In this document: positions 1 through 7,385 of the stretch, one piece after another | Layout of the letters: each line of letters begins with the position of its first letter | How positions within the stretch are numbered: the stretch's first letter is position 1 | NCBI GenBank assembly: GCA_963713805.1 | Contig: CAVQNF010000039.1 | Location: forward strand, 62,001-126,000 | Direction: 5' to 3' | DNA from: GAS188 sp963713805 | Lineage (GTDB): Bacteria > Pseudomonadota > Alphaproteobacteria > Rhizobiales > Beijerinckiaceae | DNA: 64,000 bases | The notes under the pieces: generated by a model | Databases searched by the model: none | What the model was told of the DNA's origin: nothing | The model's input: only the letters and a program-made list of their open reading frames with translations | Translations under genes and position numbers: made by a program

Positions 1-839
1 ATGGCCAGAAGCAACGTCCACACCTTCAAGGCGTCGCGCTTCTCCATGACGAGGGTCGAATGCACGAGCGCGGTGCCCGCGAGCCAGGGCATGAGGGAGG
101 CGTTCTCGACCGGGTCCCAGAACCAGAAGCCGCCCCAGCCGAGCACGTAATAGGCCCAGTACGACCCCATGGCGATGCCGACCGTGAGGAAGCTCCAGGC
201 GGTCAGCGTCCAGGGCCGCACGAAGCGCGCCCAGGCGGCATCGATCTGGCCTTCGATCAAGGCCGCGACCGCGAAGGCGAAGGCGACCGAGAAGCCGACA
301 TAGCCGAGATAGAGGAGCGGCGGATGAATGGCGAGACCGATGTCCTGCAGCACCGGGTTGAGGTCCTGCCCTTCCGCGGGCGCCGGATCGAGCCGCAGGA
401 ACGGATTCGAGGTGAAGACGATGAAGGCGAGGAAGGCCATGGCGATCAGGCCCTGAACGCAGAGCACGCGCGCCTGCAGTCTCGGCGGCAGGCCGTCCCC
501 GAAAAGCGCCACAAGAGCGCCGAAGATCGCGAGGATCAGGGCCCAGAGAAGCATCGAGCCTTCATGATTGCCCCAGACGCCCGTGATCTTGAAAATGAGA
601 GGGATGGTCGAATGGGAATTCTCGGCGACCGTGGCTACGGAAAAATCTGAAACGACGTAGGCGGCCGTCAGCATCGCGAAGGAGAGCGCGACGAAGCCCG
701 ACATGGCGAGCATGAGCGGACGCGTCAGCGCCATCATCTGACGGTCCCCGCTGGCGCTCCAGGCGAGCGGGGAGGCCGCGAGCAGGATCGACATGGCGAG
801 CGCGAGGAGCAGCGCGAAGAAGCCGGTTTCGGCGATCAT
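1..839 (-). CDS. ccmF: Cytochrome c-type biogenesis protein CcmF (3' part missing at window edge)
   Basis: Integral membrane core of the System I heme lyase, which attaches heme to apocytochrome c on the periplasmic side. About 279 N-terminal residues of the usual ~650 are present; the frame is open to base 1. The start at 839 gives the typical N terminus (MIAETGFFALLLAL). Several hydrophobic segments follow, and near residues 235-252 lies the heme-handling WWD signature (WGGFWFWDPVENASLMPW), diagnostic for CcmF/CcmC. It lies downstream of ccmI-ccmE on the same strand, as in rhizobial ccm (cyc) operons, but is separated from ccmE by 286 bp, whereas these genes normally abut. Confidence 0.95.
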   Translation of the reverse strand, partial: MIAETGFFALLLALAMSILLAASPLAWSASGDRQMMALTRPLMLAMSGFVALSFAMLTAAYVVSDFSVATVAENSHSTIPLIFKITGVWGNHEGSMLLWALILAIFGALVALFGDGLPPRLQARVLCVQGLIAMAFLAFIVFTSNPFLRLDPAPAEGQDLNPVLQDIGLAIHPPLLYLGYVGFSVAFAFAVAALIEGQIDAAWARFVRPWTLTAWSFLTVGIAMGSYWAYYVLGWGGFWFWDPVENASLMPWLAGTALVHSTLVMEKRDALKVWTLLLA

Positions 840-1125
840 GAACGGACACCTGAAGGCATGCCACTTTGTCTTAGCGAAGATTCACTCGGATTTAGCGAAA
901 ATTTCATTTCGATCCTGTCTTCATTTCGACCGATCCTGCGAGCTCGCCGGCACGATCGCGCAGCGGCAGTTCGAGAACAGCCTTGCAGCGTCGTCCGCGC
1001 GAAAAGCGAAGCGGCCGAGGTCGGCCACGTCCCTTGTTTCGACAGGCGATCTCGAGCCGGCGCCTTTGGGCTTGATGCTCGATCCTCACGAACTTGGGGC
1101 AACCGGCTGAAAGGCAAAGGGGAAC

Positions 1126-1611
1126 CTATTTCGCGACGGTCGCGCTGTCGCCGCGCCACATGCCCTGCCGCTTCAAGGCCTCGACGGCCTCGCGCGGCAT
1201 GTAGCGCTCATCGTGCTTCGCCAGGACGTTGTCGGCGTCGAGCGAAAGATCGGCGCGCAGCACGCCCTCTGCCACGACCCCCTGGCCTTCACGAAAGAGG
1301 TCGGGCACGATCCCCCGATAAGAGACCTTCACCTCCTTGGCGGTGTCGGTGATGACGAAGGCGATGCTGTCGCCGGAGCGCGTCACGCTGCCCTCCTTGA
1401 CGAGGCCGCCGATGCGCAGCCGCGCGCCGGGAGCGACCACGCCCGCGACGACCTCGCTGGGCGTGTGGAAGAAGACGATGCTTCCCGAAAGCGCGTAAAG
1501 CGCGAGGCCGACCGCGAGACCGAGAACGGCCAGCGCGACCGCGATGAGCGCCAAGCGCCGCCGCCGGCGCGACGAGGGGCGGCGCTTGCCGATCTCGGCC
1601 GCGACGCTCAC
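1126..1611 (-). CDS. ccmE: Cytochrome c maturation heme chaperone CcmE
   Basis: Periplasmic, membrane-anchored chaperone that binds heme covalently and passes it to the CcmF/H lyase. The 161-residue protein has an Arg-rich N terminus, one membrane anchor (about residues 20-42) and an OB-fold domain. Near residue 133 is the family motif KHDERYMP, whose His forms the covalent heme bond. The start is a GTG at 1611 that overlaps the ccmI stop in a GTGA, indicating translational coupling; it also gives normal family length, whereas the long upstream extension in this frame is antisense-type sequence with no homology. Confidence 0.95.
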   Translation of the reverse strand: MSVAAEIGKRRPSSRRRRRLALIAVALAVLGLAVGLALYALSGSIVFFHTPSEVVAGVVAPGARLRIGGLVKEGSVTRSGDSIAFVITDTAKEVKVSYRGIVPDLFREGQGVVAEGVLRADLSLDADNVLAKHDERYMPREAVEALKRQGMWRGDSATVAK

Positions 1612-2780
1612 GGCCGGGGCGCCTCGGCAACGGCGGGCTTCGGGGTCCCGTCGTCCACTGCGCCGGCTGCCTCGAGACCCGCCGCCTGCGCGACCTCGAG
1701 AAGGCGCGCGCGAGAGGCCTCGTCGGGCAAGGCCGCACGGGCTTCGGCGAGTGCCGCGCGTGCCTTGTCCACCTCTCCGAGCACGCTCAAGGAGCGGACC
1801 AGCCTCGCCCATTCCTCGACGGAGCCTCCCTGCTGCTTCAAGCGCGCGGCGAGCCCCGCCACCATGGAGCGGATCGCATCGCCTTGCGCCGCGGGTGGCA
1901 GGCCCGCGATGGCGGCGGCTTTTTCGCCTTCCGGCTGCATGAGGCGTGCGAGATGGGCCTCGACACCGGCGCGCCAAGGCACGTCGGCTGGCGCATCGGC
2001 GAGCATGGCACGTAGCGCCGCGACGGCATCGTCGTGGCGCCCGTCCTGCTCGAGGCCGATGGCCTTGAGGAAACGCGCTTTCGCTTGCTTGGGCTCGAGC
2101 GCCAGCGCCTTGTCCAGCGTTTCGCCCGCCTCGCGCGTCACCACCCCGTCTGCGGCCGCAATGCGGGCCTCGGCCAGATCGGCGAGGCGGTCGGGCGTTT
2201 CGCCGAGGAGGCGCATCGCCTCCGTTCGCGCCCGCAGGGCATCGCCATAGCGGCCGAGCCGCATATAGATCGGCGCGAGCACCTCGAAGCCCTTGCCATC
2301 CTGCGGATGCTCGACGAGATGGGCCTCGATCTGCCCGATCAGCGTCGCGAGATCCTGCCCCGCCGCGCTCTGGGGTTGCGCTGCGAACGGCCGCGCGGGA
2401 AGTCCAGGCGAACCCATGACCGCGTAGAGCGGCAGGACCAGGGAGGGCACGCCGAAGAGCGCGACGAGCGCGACGATCCGCCGGCGCCAGGGCGTCGCCC
2501 TTGTCGGTTCGCTGTTCCGATCGCGCGAGGCGGAGCCGGGCTTTGCCGCATCCACGGTCCGCAGAAGCAGGCGCGCGGCCTCGTTGCGTGCCGCCTCCGC
2601 GCTCGCTTCGTCGAGGAGCCCGCGCTCGAGATCGCGCGCGATTTCGGCAAGACGCAAGCGATGAAGATCGAGCAGCGAGGTGCCGGTCGTGTCGGCGCGG
2701 CGCGGGCCGCGTGCCAGGGGCACGAGCACGGAAAGGATCGCGGCGACCAACATCGCGACGAAGATCAGATGGAGAGCCAT
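1608..2780 (-). CDS. ccmI: Cytochrome c maturation protein CcmI (CycH-like, TPR)
   Basis: Apocytochrome c chaperone of System I maturation. It has a short N-terminal membrane segment (about residues 5-24), an Arg-rich cytoplasmic loop with the usual 'lll DLxRDxxxGLLD' style helix, a second membrane segment (about 105-125), and a periplasmic C-terminal part rich in Ala and Leu helices typical of tetratricopeptide repeats (LGRYGDALRA, LGLEQDGRHDDAVAAL-like stretches). The length of 390 residues fits. It is the first gene of the local ccm block (ccmI-ccmE-ccmF) and overlaps ccmE by 4 bp. The region 2781-3028 upstream should hold the promoter, but no clear box is visible. Confidence 0.9.
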   Translation of the reverse strand: MALHLIFVAMLVAAILSVLVPLARGPRRADTTGTSLLDLHRLRLAEIARDLERGLLDEASAEAARNEAARLLLRTVDAAKPGSASRDRNSEPTRATPWRRRIVALVALFGVPSLVLPLYAVMGSPGLPARPFAAQPQSAAGQDLATLIGQIEAHLVEHPQDGKGFEVLAPIYMRLGRYGDALRARTEAMRLLGETPDRLADLAEARIAAADGVVTREAGETLDKALALEPKQAKARFLKAIGLEQDGRHDDAVAALRAMLADAPADVPWRAGVEAHLARLMQPEGEKAAAIAGLPPAAQGDAIRSMVAGLAARLKQQGGSVEEWARLVRSLSVLGEVDKARAALAEARAALPDEASRARLLEVAQAAGLEAAGAVDDGTPKPAVAEAPRP

Positions 2781-3028
2781 GGCTCTCCTTACCTAGCGGC
2801 ACGATATGGCGGCAAGTGGGCTCGCCGGTTTAAAGGTTGGCCCGTTCCGGGCTCCACGCGGGGCGCGCGCTCCACGCTTGACATCCGACACGGACGCTTG
2901 CCCGCTCCTCGCCTTCGGCTCGGCGTTACCCTACCCCGGATGGAGGGACGCAAAGTGCGGGAGAAGGGATGCGCCCGGCCATTCCGGGAACATCGTTGAC
3001 GGTCTCCCGCTCTTTGCCACCTCGTCCT

Positions 3029-4423
3029 TCAAGCCGCCGGCAGCACGATCTCGGCGCGCAGGCCACCGAGAGGCGAGGCGCCGAGCGTGAGCTTGCCACC
3101 ATATTGGCTGGCGATATCGGTGACGATCGACAGGCCGAGCCCGGAGCCTGGCTTCGTCTCGTCGAGACGCATGCCGCGCCGCATCACCTCGACGCGCGCC
3201 GTTTCGGGCAGGCCCGGCCCGTCGTCATCGACGGTGACCGCGAGGCGCGGCGGCGCGCCGGCCGTGGCCTCGGCGAGCCGGCGCGCCGCGATCCTCACAT
3301 CCCCGCAACTCCATTTGCCCGCATTGTCGAGGAGGTTGCCGACCATCTCCTGCAAATCCTGCCGCTCGCCGCGAAAACGCAGGTCGGCACCGCCATCGGC
3401 AACCACATCGAGCCGTCGGGCCGGGTGGATCTTCTCGAAGACGCGGGCGATCTCGGCGATCACCGGCCCGACGGGCGTCGCGCCGGCGGGCGAGCCGGTG
3501 AGCGCGGCGGTGCGCGCCCGATCGAGGTGCCAGGAGATCTGGTTGCGCATGATCGCCGCCTGCTCGGCGAGCTTCTCCACCGGTGCATCGGGCAAGTCGC
3601 GGAATTCGTTCATGATCACGGCCAGCGGGGTTTTCAACGCATGCGCCAGATTGCCGACCTGCGTGCGGGCGCGTTCGAGAATGGTGCGGTTCGCGGTCAG
3701 CAGGAGGTTGATCTCTTGAGCGAGCGGCGCGATATCGAGCGGAAAATCACCCTCCAGCGCATCCGCGTCGCCTCGCCTGATGGCCTGCACCTCGCGCGAC
3801 AGGCGTGATAGCGGGCGCAGGCCGAAGCGAACCTGCGCGAGCGTCGTCACCATCAGGGCAACGAACAGAAGCGTGAATGCGGCAACGAGCGTGAGGTCGA
3901 AGCGACGCACGTCAGCATCGATTTCCTCGGCGCGCGCCGCGATGGCGATGCGAAAGCGCCCGTCATCCCCGAAATCGATGGTGCGCTGGACGATGCGGAG
4001 CCTTTGCTCGTCCGGTCCTTCCACATAACCTTCGCGCCGTTCCCCCCTCAGCTCCTCGACGGCGGATTGGGGCAGAAGCTGCAGCCTTGCACCGACGAGA
4101 GAGTTCGAGCCGCCGACGGAGGGCCCCGGCGCATCGACCTTGTCCACCTGCCAATACCATCCCGAAAGCGGCAGATCGAAGCGCGGCTCGCCGAAATTGC
4201 CGGCCTCGGACAGCTTGCCTTGCGGATCCTGGCTCACCGCCGCGACGATCTCCTTGAGATATACGTAGAGCCGCTCGTCGAAGGAGCGCTCGGCCGTGCT
4301 GCGATAGAGCGCGGTGAGGGCGAGGCCAGCGACGAGGAGAATGGCGGCGCACAACACCGCCGCCGAGGCCAGAAGCCGCGCGGCCAACGGCCAGGAGCGA
4401 CGACGCTTTTGCGGAGCCGTCAT
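3029..4423 (-). CDS. Sensor histidine kinase, FeuQ/PhoQ-like
   Basis: Inner-membrane sensor kinase of 464 residues. There are two membrane segments (about 18-40 and 178-198) around a ~135-residue periplasmic domain, then a HAMP-like linker, the phosphoacceptor His at about residue 261 (HALKTPLAV), an N-box (NLLDNAGKW) and G-boxes (DDDGPGLP, GSGLGLSIV). It lies 22 bp downstream of its partner regulator, with a PepSY gene upstream. This arrangement matches the feuN-feuP-feuQ trio of Sinorhizobium, which controls the cyclic-glucan exporter ndvA; an ndvA-like gene lies 3 kb away. The FeuQ identity is inferred from this context and from general similarity to PhoQ-type kinases. Confidence 0.88.
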   Translation of the reverse strand: MTAPQKRRRSWPLAARLLASAAVLCAAILLVAGLALTALYRSTAERSFDERLYVYLKEIVAAVSQDPQGKLSEAGNFGEPRFDLPLSGWYWQVDKVDAPGPSVGGSNSLVGARLQLLPQSAVEELRGERREGYVEGPDEQRLRIVQRTIDFGDDGRFRIAIAARAEEIDADVRRFDLTLVAAFTLLFVALMVTTLAQVRFGLRPLSRLSREVQAIRRGDADALEGDFPLDIAPLAQEINLLLTANRTILERARTQVGNLAHALKTPLAVIMNEFRDLPDAPVEKLAEQAAIMRNQISWHLDRARTAALTGSPAGATPVGPVIAEIARVFEKIHPARRLDVVADGGADLRFRGERQDLQEMVGNLLDNAGKWSCGDVRIAARRLAEATAGAPPRLAVTVDDDGPGLPETARVEVMRRGMRLDETKPGSGLGLSIVTDIASQYGGKLTLGASPLGGLRAEIVLPAA

Positions 4424-4445
4424 CGGGAAGTGGTGACGCGGCCCG

Positions 4446-5120
4446 TCATTTGGGTTTCTCCTCGGGCGGCGTCACCATATAGCCGAGGCCACGCACGGTC
4501 TGGATCAAATCGCATCCCAGCTTGCGCCGGATACGGCCGACGAAGACTTCGACCGTGTTGGAATCGCGATCGAAATCCTGGTCGTAGAGATGCTCGATCA
4601 GCTCGGCGCGCGAGATGATCCGCCCTTCATGATGCATGAGATAGGAGAGCAGCCGGTACTCGTGCGAGGTCAGCTTCACCGCCGTGCCGTCGACGAGCAC
4701 GCGTCCCGAACGGGTGTCGAGCCTGACAGGCCCGCAGACGAGCTCGCTCGTCGCGTGCCCGGTGGCGCGACGCAAGAGCGCGCGCACGCGCGCCAGAAGC
4801 TCCTCGAGATGGAAGGGCTTGGTCACATAATCGTCGGCCCCGGCATCGAAGGCGTTCACCTTGTCGCTCCAGCGGTCGCGCGCGGTGAGGACCAGGATCG
4901 GCATGGTCTTGCCCGCCGAGCGCCACGAGGTGATGATGGAGGCGCCGTCCAACTTGGGCAGCCCGAGATCGAGGACGACCGCGTCGTAAGGCTCGGTTTC
5001 GCCGAGGTATTGACCTTCCTCGCCGTCGAGCGCGCGGTCGACCGCGTAGCCCGCCGTCTCCAACGCCGAGACGATCTGGCGATTGAGATCGCGATCATCC
5101 TCGACGACGAGCAGCCTCAC
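4446..5120 (-). CDS. OmpR-family response regulator, FeuP-like
   Basis: DNA-binding response regulator of 224 residues. The receiver domain (about 1-115) has the acidic pocket E7/D8/D9, the phosphoacceptor Asp at about 51 (VVLDLGLPK), the conserved Thr (LTARD) and the KPF lysine. The winged-helix domain (about 125-220) ends in the typical IQTVRGLGYMV. The start is GTG at 5120, chosen because GGAGAGG lies 6 bp upstream and because residue 1 then begins directly at RLLVVEDD; a longer in-frame extension upstream has no homology. It is transcribed with the kinase at 3029-4423. Confidence 0.92.
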   Translation of the reverse strand: MRLLVVEDDRDLNRQIVSALETAGYAVDRALDGEEGQYLGETEPYDAVVLDLGLPKLDGASIITSWRSAGKTMPILVLTARDRWSDKVNAFDAGADDYVTKPFHLEELLARVRALLRRATGHATSELVCGPVRLDTRSGRVLVDGTAVKLTSHEYRLLSYLMHHEGRIISRAELIEHLYDQDFDRDSNTVEVFVGRIRRKLGCDLIQTVRGLGYMVTPPEEKPK

Positions 5121-5187
5121 TTTTGCCTCTCCTTCATCAGCCACGATCCGGCGCGGCGATTTCTCATAAACCTTCGCGCGTTCGCTG

Positions 5188-5490
5188 TCAGCGCGCGCCG
5201 ACGCGAAGACCGGAGAGCGCGTCGACGAAAACGCGCGACACATGGCCGTCGCGACCCAGTGCCGTGATCAGATAAACGAGGCCGGTCTCCGTCTTGCACA
5301 ATTGGGCACGGATCTTCTCCCCCGCGCCGGCCGCGCGCAAGGCGATGAGCGGCTGCACGGCGCGATGCTCCTCGATGGCCTCGCGCATTTCATGCGTGGA
5401 AAGGCAAGCCTCGACTTTTGGCGTTCCAGGCTCCGCGACGGGCCTGACCACGCTGAGCGCCGTCAAGGCGAGAATCGGAAAGGTCTGCAT
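5188..5490 (-). CDS. Small exported PepSY-type protein, FeuN-like
   Basis: A 100-residue protein with a short hydrophobic N terminus that resembles a signal sequence, then a single PepSY-like domain (the TETGLVYLITALGRDG stretch and the closing DALSGLRVG). It lies 67 bp upstream of the response regulator on the same strand. In Sinorhizobium meliloti a small periplasmic protein, FeuN, encoded at the same place restrains FeuQ signalling. Position, size and predicted export fit that role, but sequence identity with FeuN cannot be confirmed here. Confidence 0.75.
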   Translation of the reverse strand: MQTFPILALTALSVVRPVAEPGTPKVEACLSTHEMREAIEEHRAVQPLIALRAAGAGEKIRAQLCKTETGLVYLITALGRDGHVSRVFVDALSGLRVGAR

Positions 5491-5659
5491 GGCGGCCTCG
5501 TTGTGGCGCGTGGCCAGTGAACGGGTCCTGAACGCATGGGACCCATGCCGGCCGCAAAGTCGATGCGACTCCCGTGCTCTCGCAAAAACCTTGGAAAAGA
5601 CGCCGGCACACGATAGGCGATGCTCGGGACCGACGAGGTCGCGATGCTCGAGGTCAGCG

Positions 5660-6490
5660 ATGCAACGACGCCTTCACGCGATCGGTACGCCAAGGCATAC
5701 TGATCGCAGCCGAAGATTTTCCCGATGCGCCGGCTTCACGACGGCGTTGATCTTCGGCGTGCTCATTGCGGGCACCCCCGCCTGGGCCGTCGTCGGCGGC
5801 GACCCGGCCGAAGGCGCAATCGGGCAAAGCCTGGTGATGGTGCTCGCCGAAGGCGGGGGCGCCTGTTCGGGCGTTGTCGTCGCACCGCGGGTGGTCCTGA
5901 CGGCCGGCCACTGCCTGCCCAGGCGAAAGCAGATCCGCATCTATGCGCCCTCGCCCGATGCACCGGCGGGTGCTCCGCATTTGATCGCGCCTTCGGCGAG
6001 CGCTGTGCATCCCGGTTATGTGCCGAATGCGGCCGGCACGCGCCATCGGTCCGTCGATCTTGCCCTCATTCGCCTGCCGGAACCCTTGCCGGCGCCGTTC
6101 ATCCCCGCCCCGCTCGACATGGGCCAGGCGCCGGACGCGGGAGAAACCGTCGTCGTCGCCGGGGACGGACTTGCGCAAGAGGGGGCCGCGAGCTCATCGG
6201 GCAAGCCGCGCAGCGTATCGCTCCCGGTCATCGAGCCCTACGGGCGCGGCGCCATCCTGCTGTGGGCCGCTCCGCCGAACGGCACGGGAGCCGGAGCTTG
6301 CGAAGGCAATTCCGGCGGCGCGATGCTGCGGGCGGAAGGCTCGGTCCTCGCCATCATCGCCTTCGCCGAGGGACCGGGGCGTGCTCGTTGCGGCAAGTTG
6401 ACCCAAGGCGTGCTTCTCGCCCCGCAACGAGGCTTTATCGACGCGACACTCGCCCAATGGGGGGAGAGCGCACGTTGGACGGATCGCTAG
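5660..6490 (+). CDS. Secreted trypsin-like serine protease (S1 family) 1
   Basis: Exported S1 protease of 276 residues. The N-terminal ~45 residues include a hydrophobic core and the AWA cleavage site before VVGGDPAEG, which resembles the trypsin mature N terminus (IVGG). Catalytic triad: His in LTAGHC, Asp in SVDLALIRL, Ser in CEGNSGGAM, where the usual GDSGG is GNSGG. The ATG at 5660 follows GAGGTCAG and allows a plausible signal peptide. A second protease gene starts 11 bp downstream, so the two are likely cotranscribed. They sit between a PepSY/two-component trio and the glucan exporter. Confidence 0.85.
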   Translation: MQRRLHAIGTPRHTDRSRRFSRCAGFTTALIFGVLIAGTPAWAVVGGDPAEGAIGQSLVMVLAEGGGACSGVVVAPRVVLTAGHCLPRRKQIRIYAPSPDAPAGAPHLIAPSASAVHPGYVPNAAGTRHRSVDLALIRLPEPLPAPFIPAPLDMGQAPDAGETVVVAGDGLAQEGAASSSGKPRSVSLPVIEPYGRGAILLWAAPPNGTGAGACEGNSGGAMLRAEGSVLAIIAFAEGPGRARCGKLTQGVLLAPQRGFIDATLAQWGESARWTDR

Positions 6491-6501
6491 GATGGTCTAA
6501 G

Positions 6502-7383
6502 ATGGCGGACAAGATGACGAGAACCCTGCCCTTTCATTCCCGTTTCCCAATTCTGTCGGCTCTGGCGCTGGCGGCGGCGACCGTGGCGCTTCAAGCGACG
6601 CCGGCTTTCGCCATCGTCGGGGGCGAGGAGGCGTCGAGCTCATCCAGTGCCCGCCGTTACACGGTGATCGTGCAAAGCCAGAAGGGGGAGCTCTGCTCCG
6701 GCGCCGTGATCGCGCGAAACCTCGTGCTCACGGCGGCACATTGCGTGACGCCGAAGACCAAATACCGCGTCATCTCATTCGATCAAAACTTCGTGCCGAC
6801 GGCGATCGGCGTCGTCGCCGCTGCGCGCAATCCGTCTTTCAAGCTGCGAGGGCGTCCCGACCAACAGACCGGCCTCGATATCGCCGTTCTCGAGCTCTCC
6901 GAACCGCTCAGCGGCGACATCAAGCCGCTCGCGATCTCGAGCGATCTCGGCGTGCTGTCCCCTTCGAGCGAGGTTACCGTGTCCGGTTTCGGGCTCAGCC
7001 ATTACGGCGACCGCACTTCGGCCGGCAAGCTGCGCTTCGCCCATCTGCGTGTCGCGGGCGTCGCCAACATCGGCGTGCCGAGCCTCGCGCTCACCGCGGA
7101 CGGCACCCCCGAAGGACGCGGCCGGAGTGCCTGTCTCGGCGATTCGGGCGGCCCGATCGTGGTCGAGAACTACTTCCAAAGCGTGCTCGTGGGACTCGTC
7201 AGCCTCGCCGACGCCGAGCGCGGCAAAGTGCCTTGCGCCGGCGTGACCTTCGCCACGCCCGTCGCGTTGCCGGAAGACGTTTCCGCCCGCATGCAAGCCA
7301 CCTCAGGCGGCGGCGGCTCCGCCTTTCAGGCCCTGCACGGCTTGGAACGCGCCATTGGCGGGGATGGCGGCAGCTCGCGGTGA
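6502..7383 (+). CDS. Secreted trypsin-like serine protease (S1 family) 2
   Basis: Exported S1 protease of 293 residues, a diverged tandem paralogue of the gene just upstream (11-bp gap). Signal peptide to about residue 38 (TPAFA), then IVGGEEAS, the canonical mature trypsin start. Catalytic residues: His in LTAAHC, Asp in TGLDIAVLEL, Ser in LGDSGGPIV (complete GDSGGP). The C terminus is Gly/Ser-rich. Its stop lies 3 bp from the stop of the convergent exporter gene, leaving no room for a separate terminator. Confidence 0.87.
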   Translation: MADKMTRTLPFHSRFPILSALALAAATVALQATPAFAIVGGEEASSSSSARRYTVIVQSQKGELCSGAVIARNLVLTAAHCVTPKTKYRVISFDQNFVPTAIGVVAAARNPSFKLRGRPDQQTGLDIAVLELSEPLSGDIKPLAISSDLGVLSPSSEVTVSGFGLSHYGDRTSAGKLRFAHLRVAGVANIGVPSLALTADGTPEGRGRSACLGDSGGPIVVENYFQSVLVGLVSLADAERGKVPCAGVTFATPVALPEDVSARMQATSGGGGSAFQALHGLERAIGGDGGSSR

Positions 7384-7385
7384 AG

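Noticed and set aside
1614..2802. Long 5' extension of the ccmE frame giving 558 codons
   Set aside because: The extension is Arg/Ala-rich out-of-frame sequence over ccmI; ccmE itself starts at GTG 1611.
5725..6501. Fusion of both proteases into one frame
   Set aside because: The frame before 6502 is an out-of-frame reading of protease 1; the second gene has its own signal peptide.
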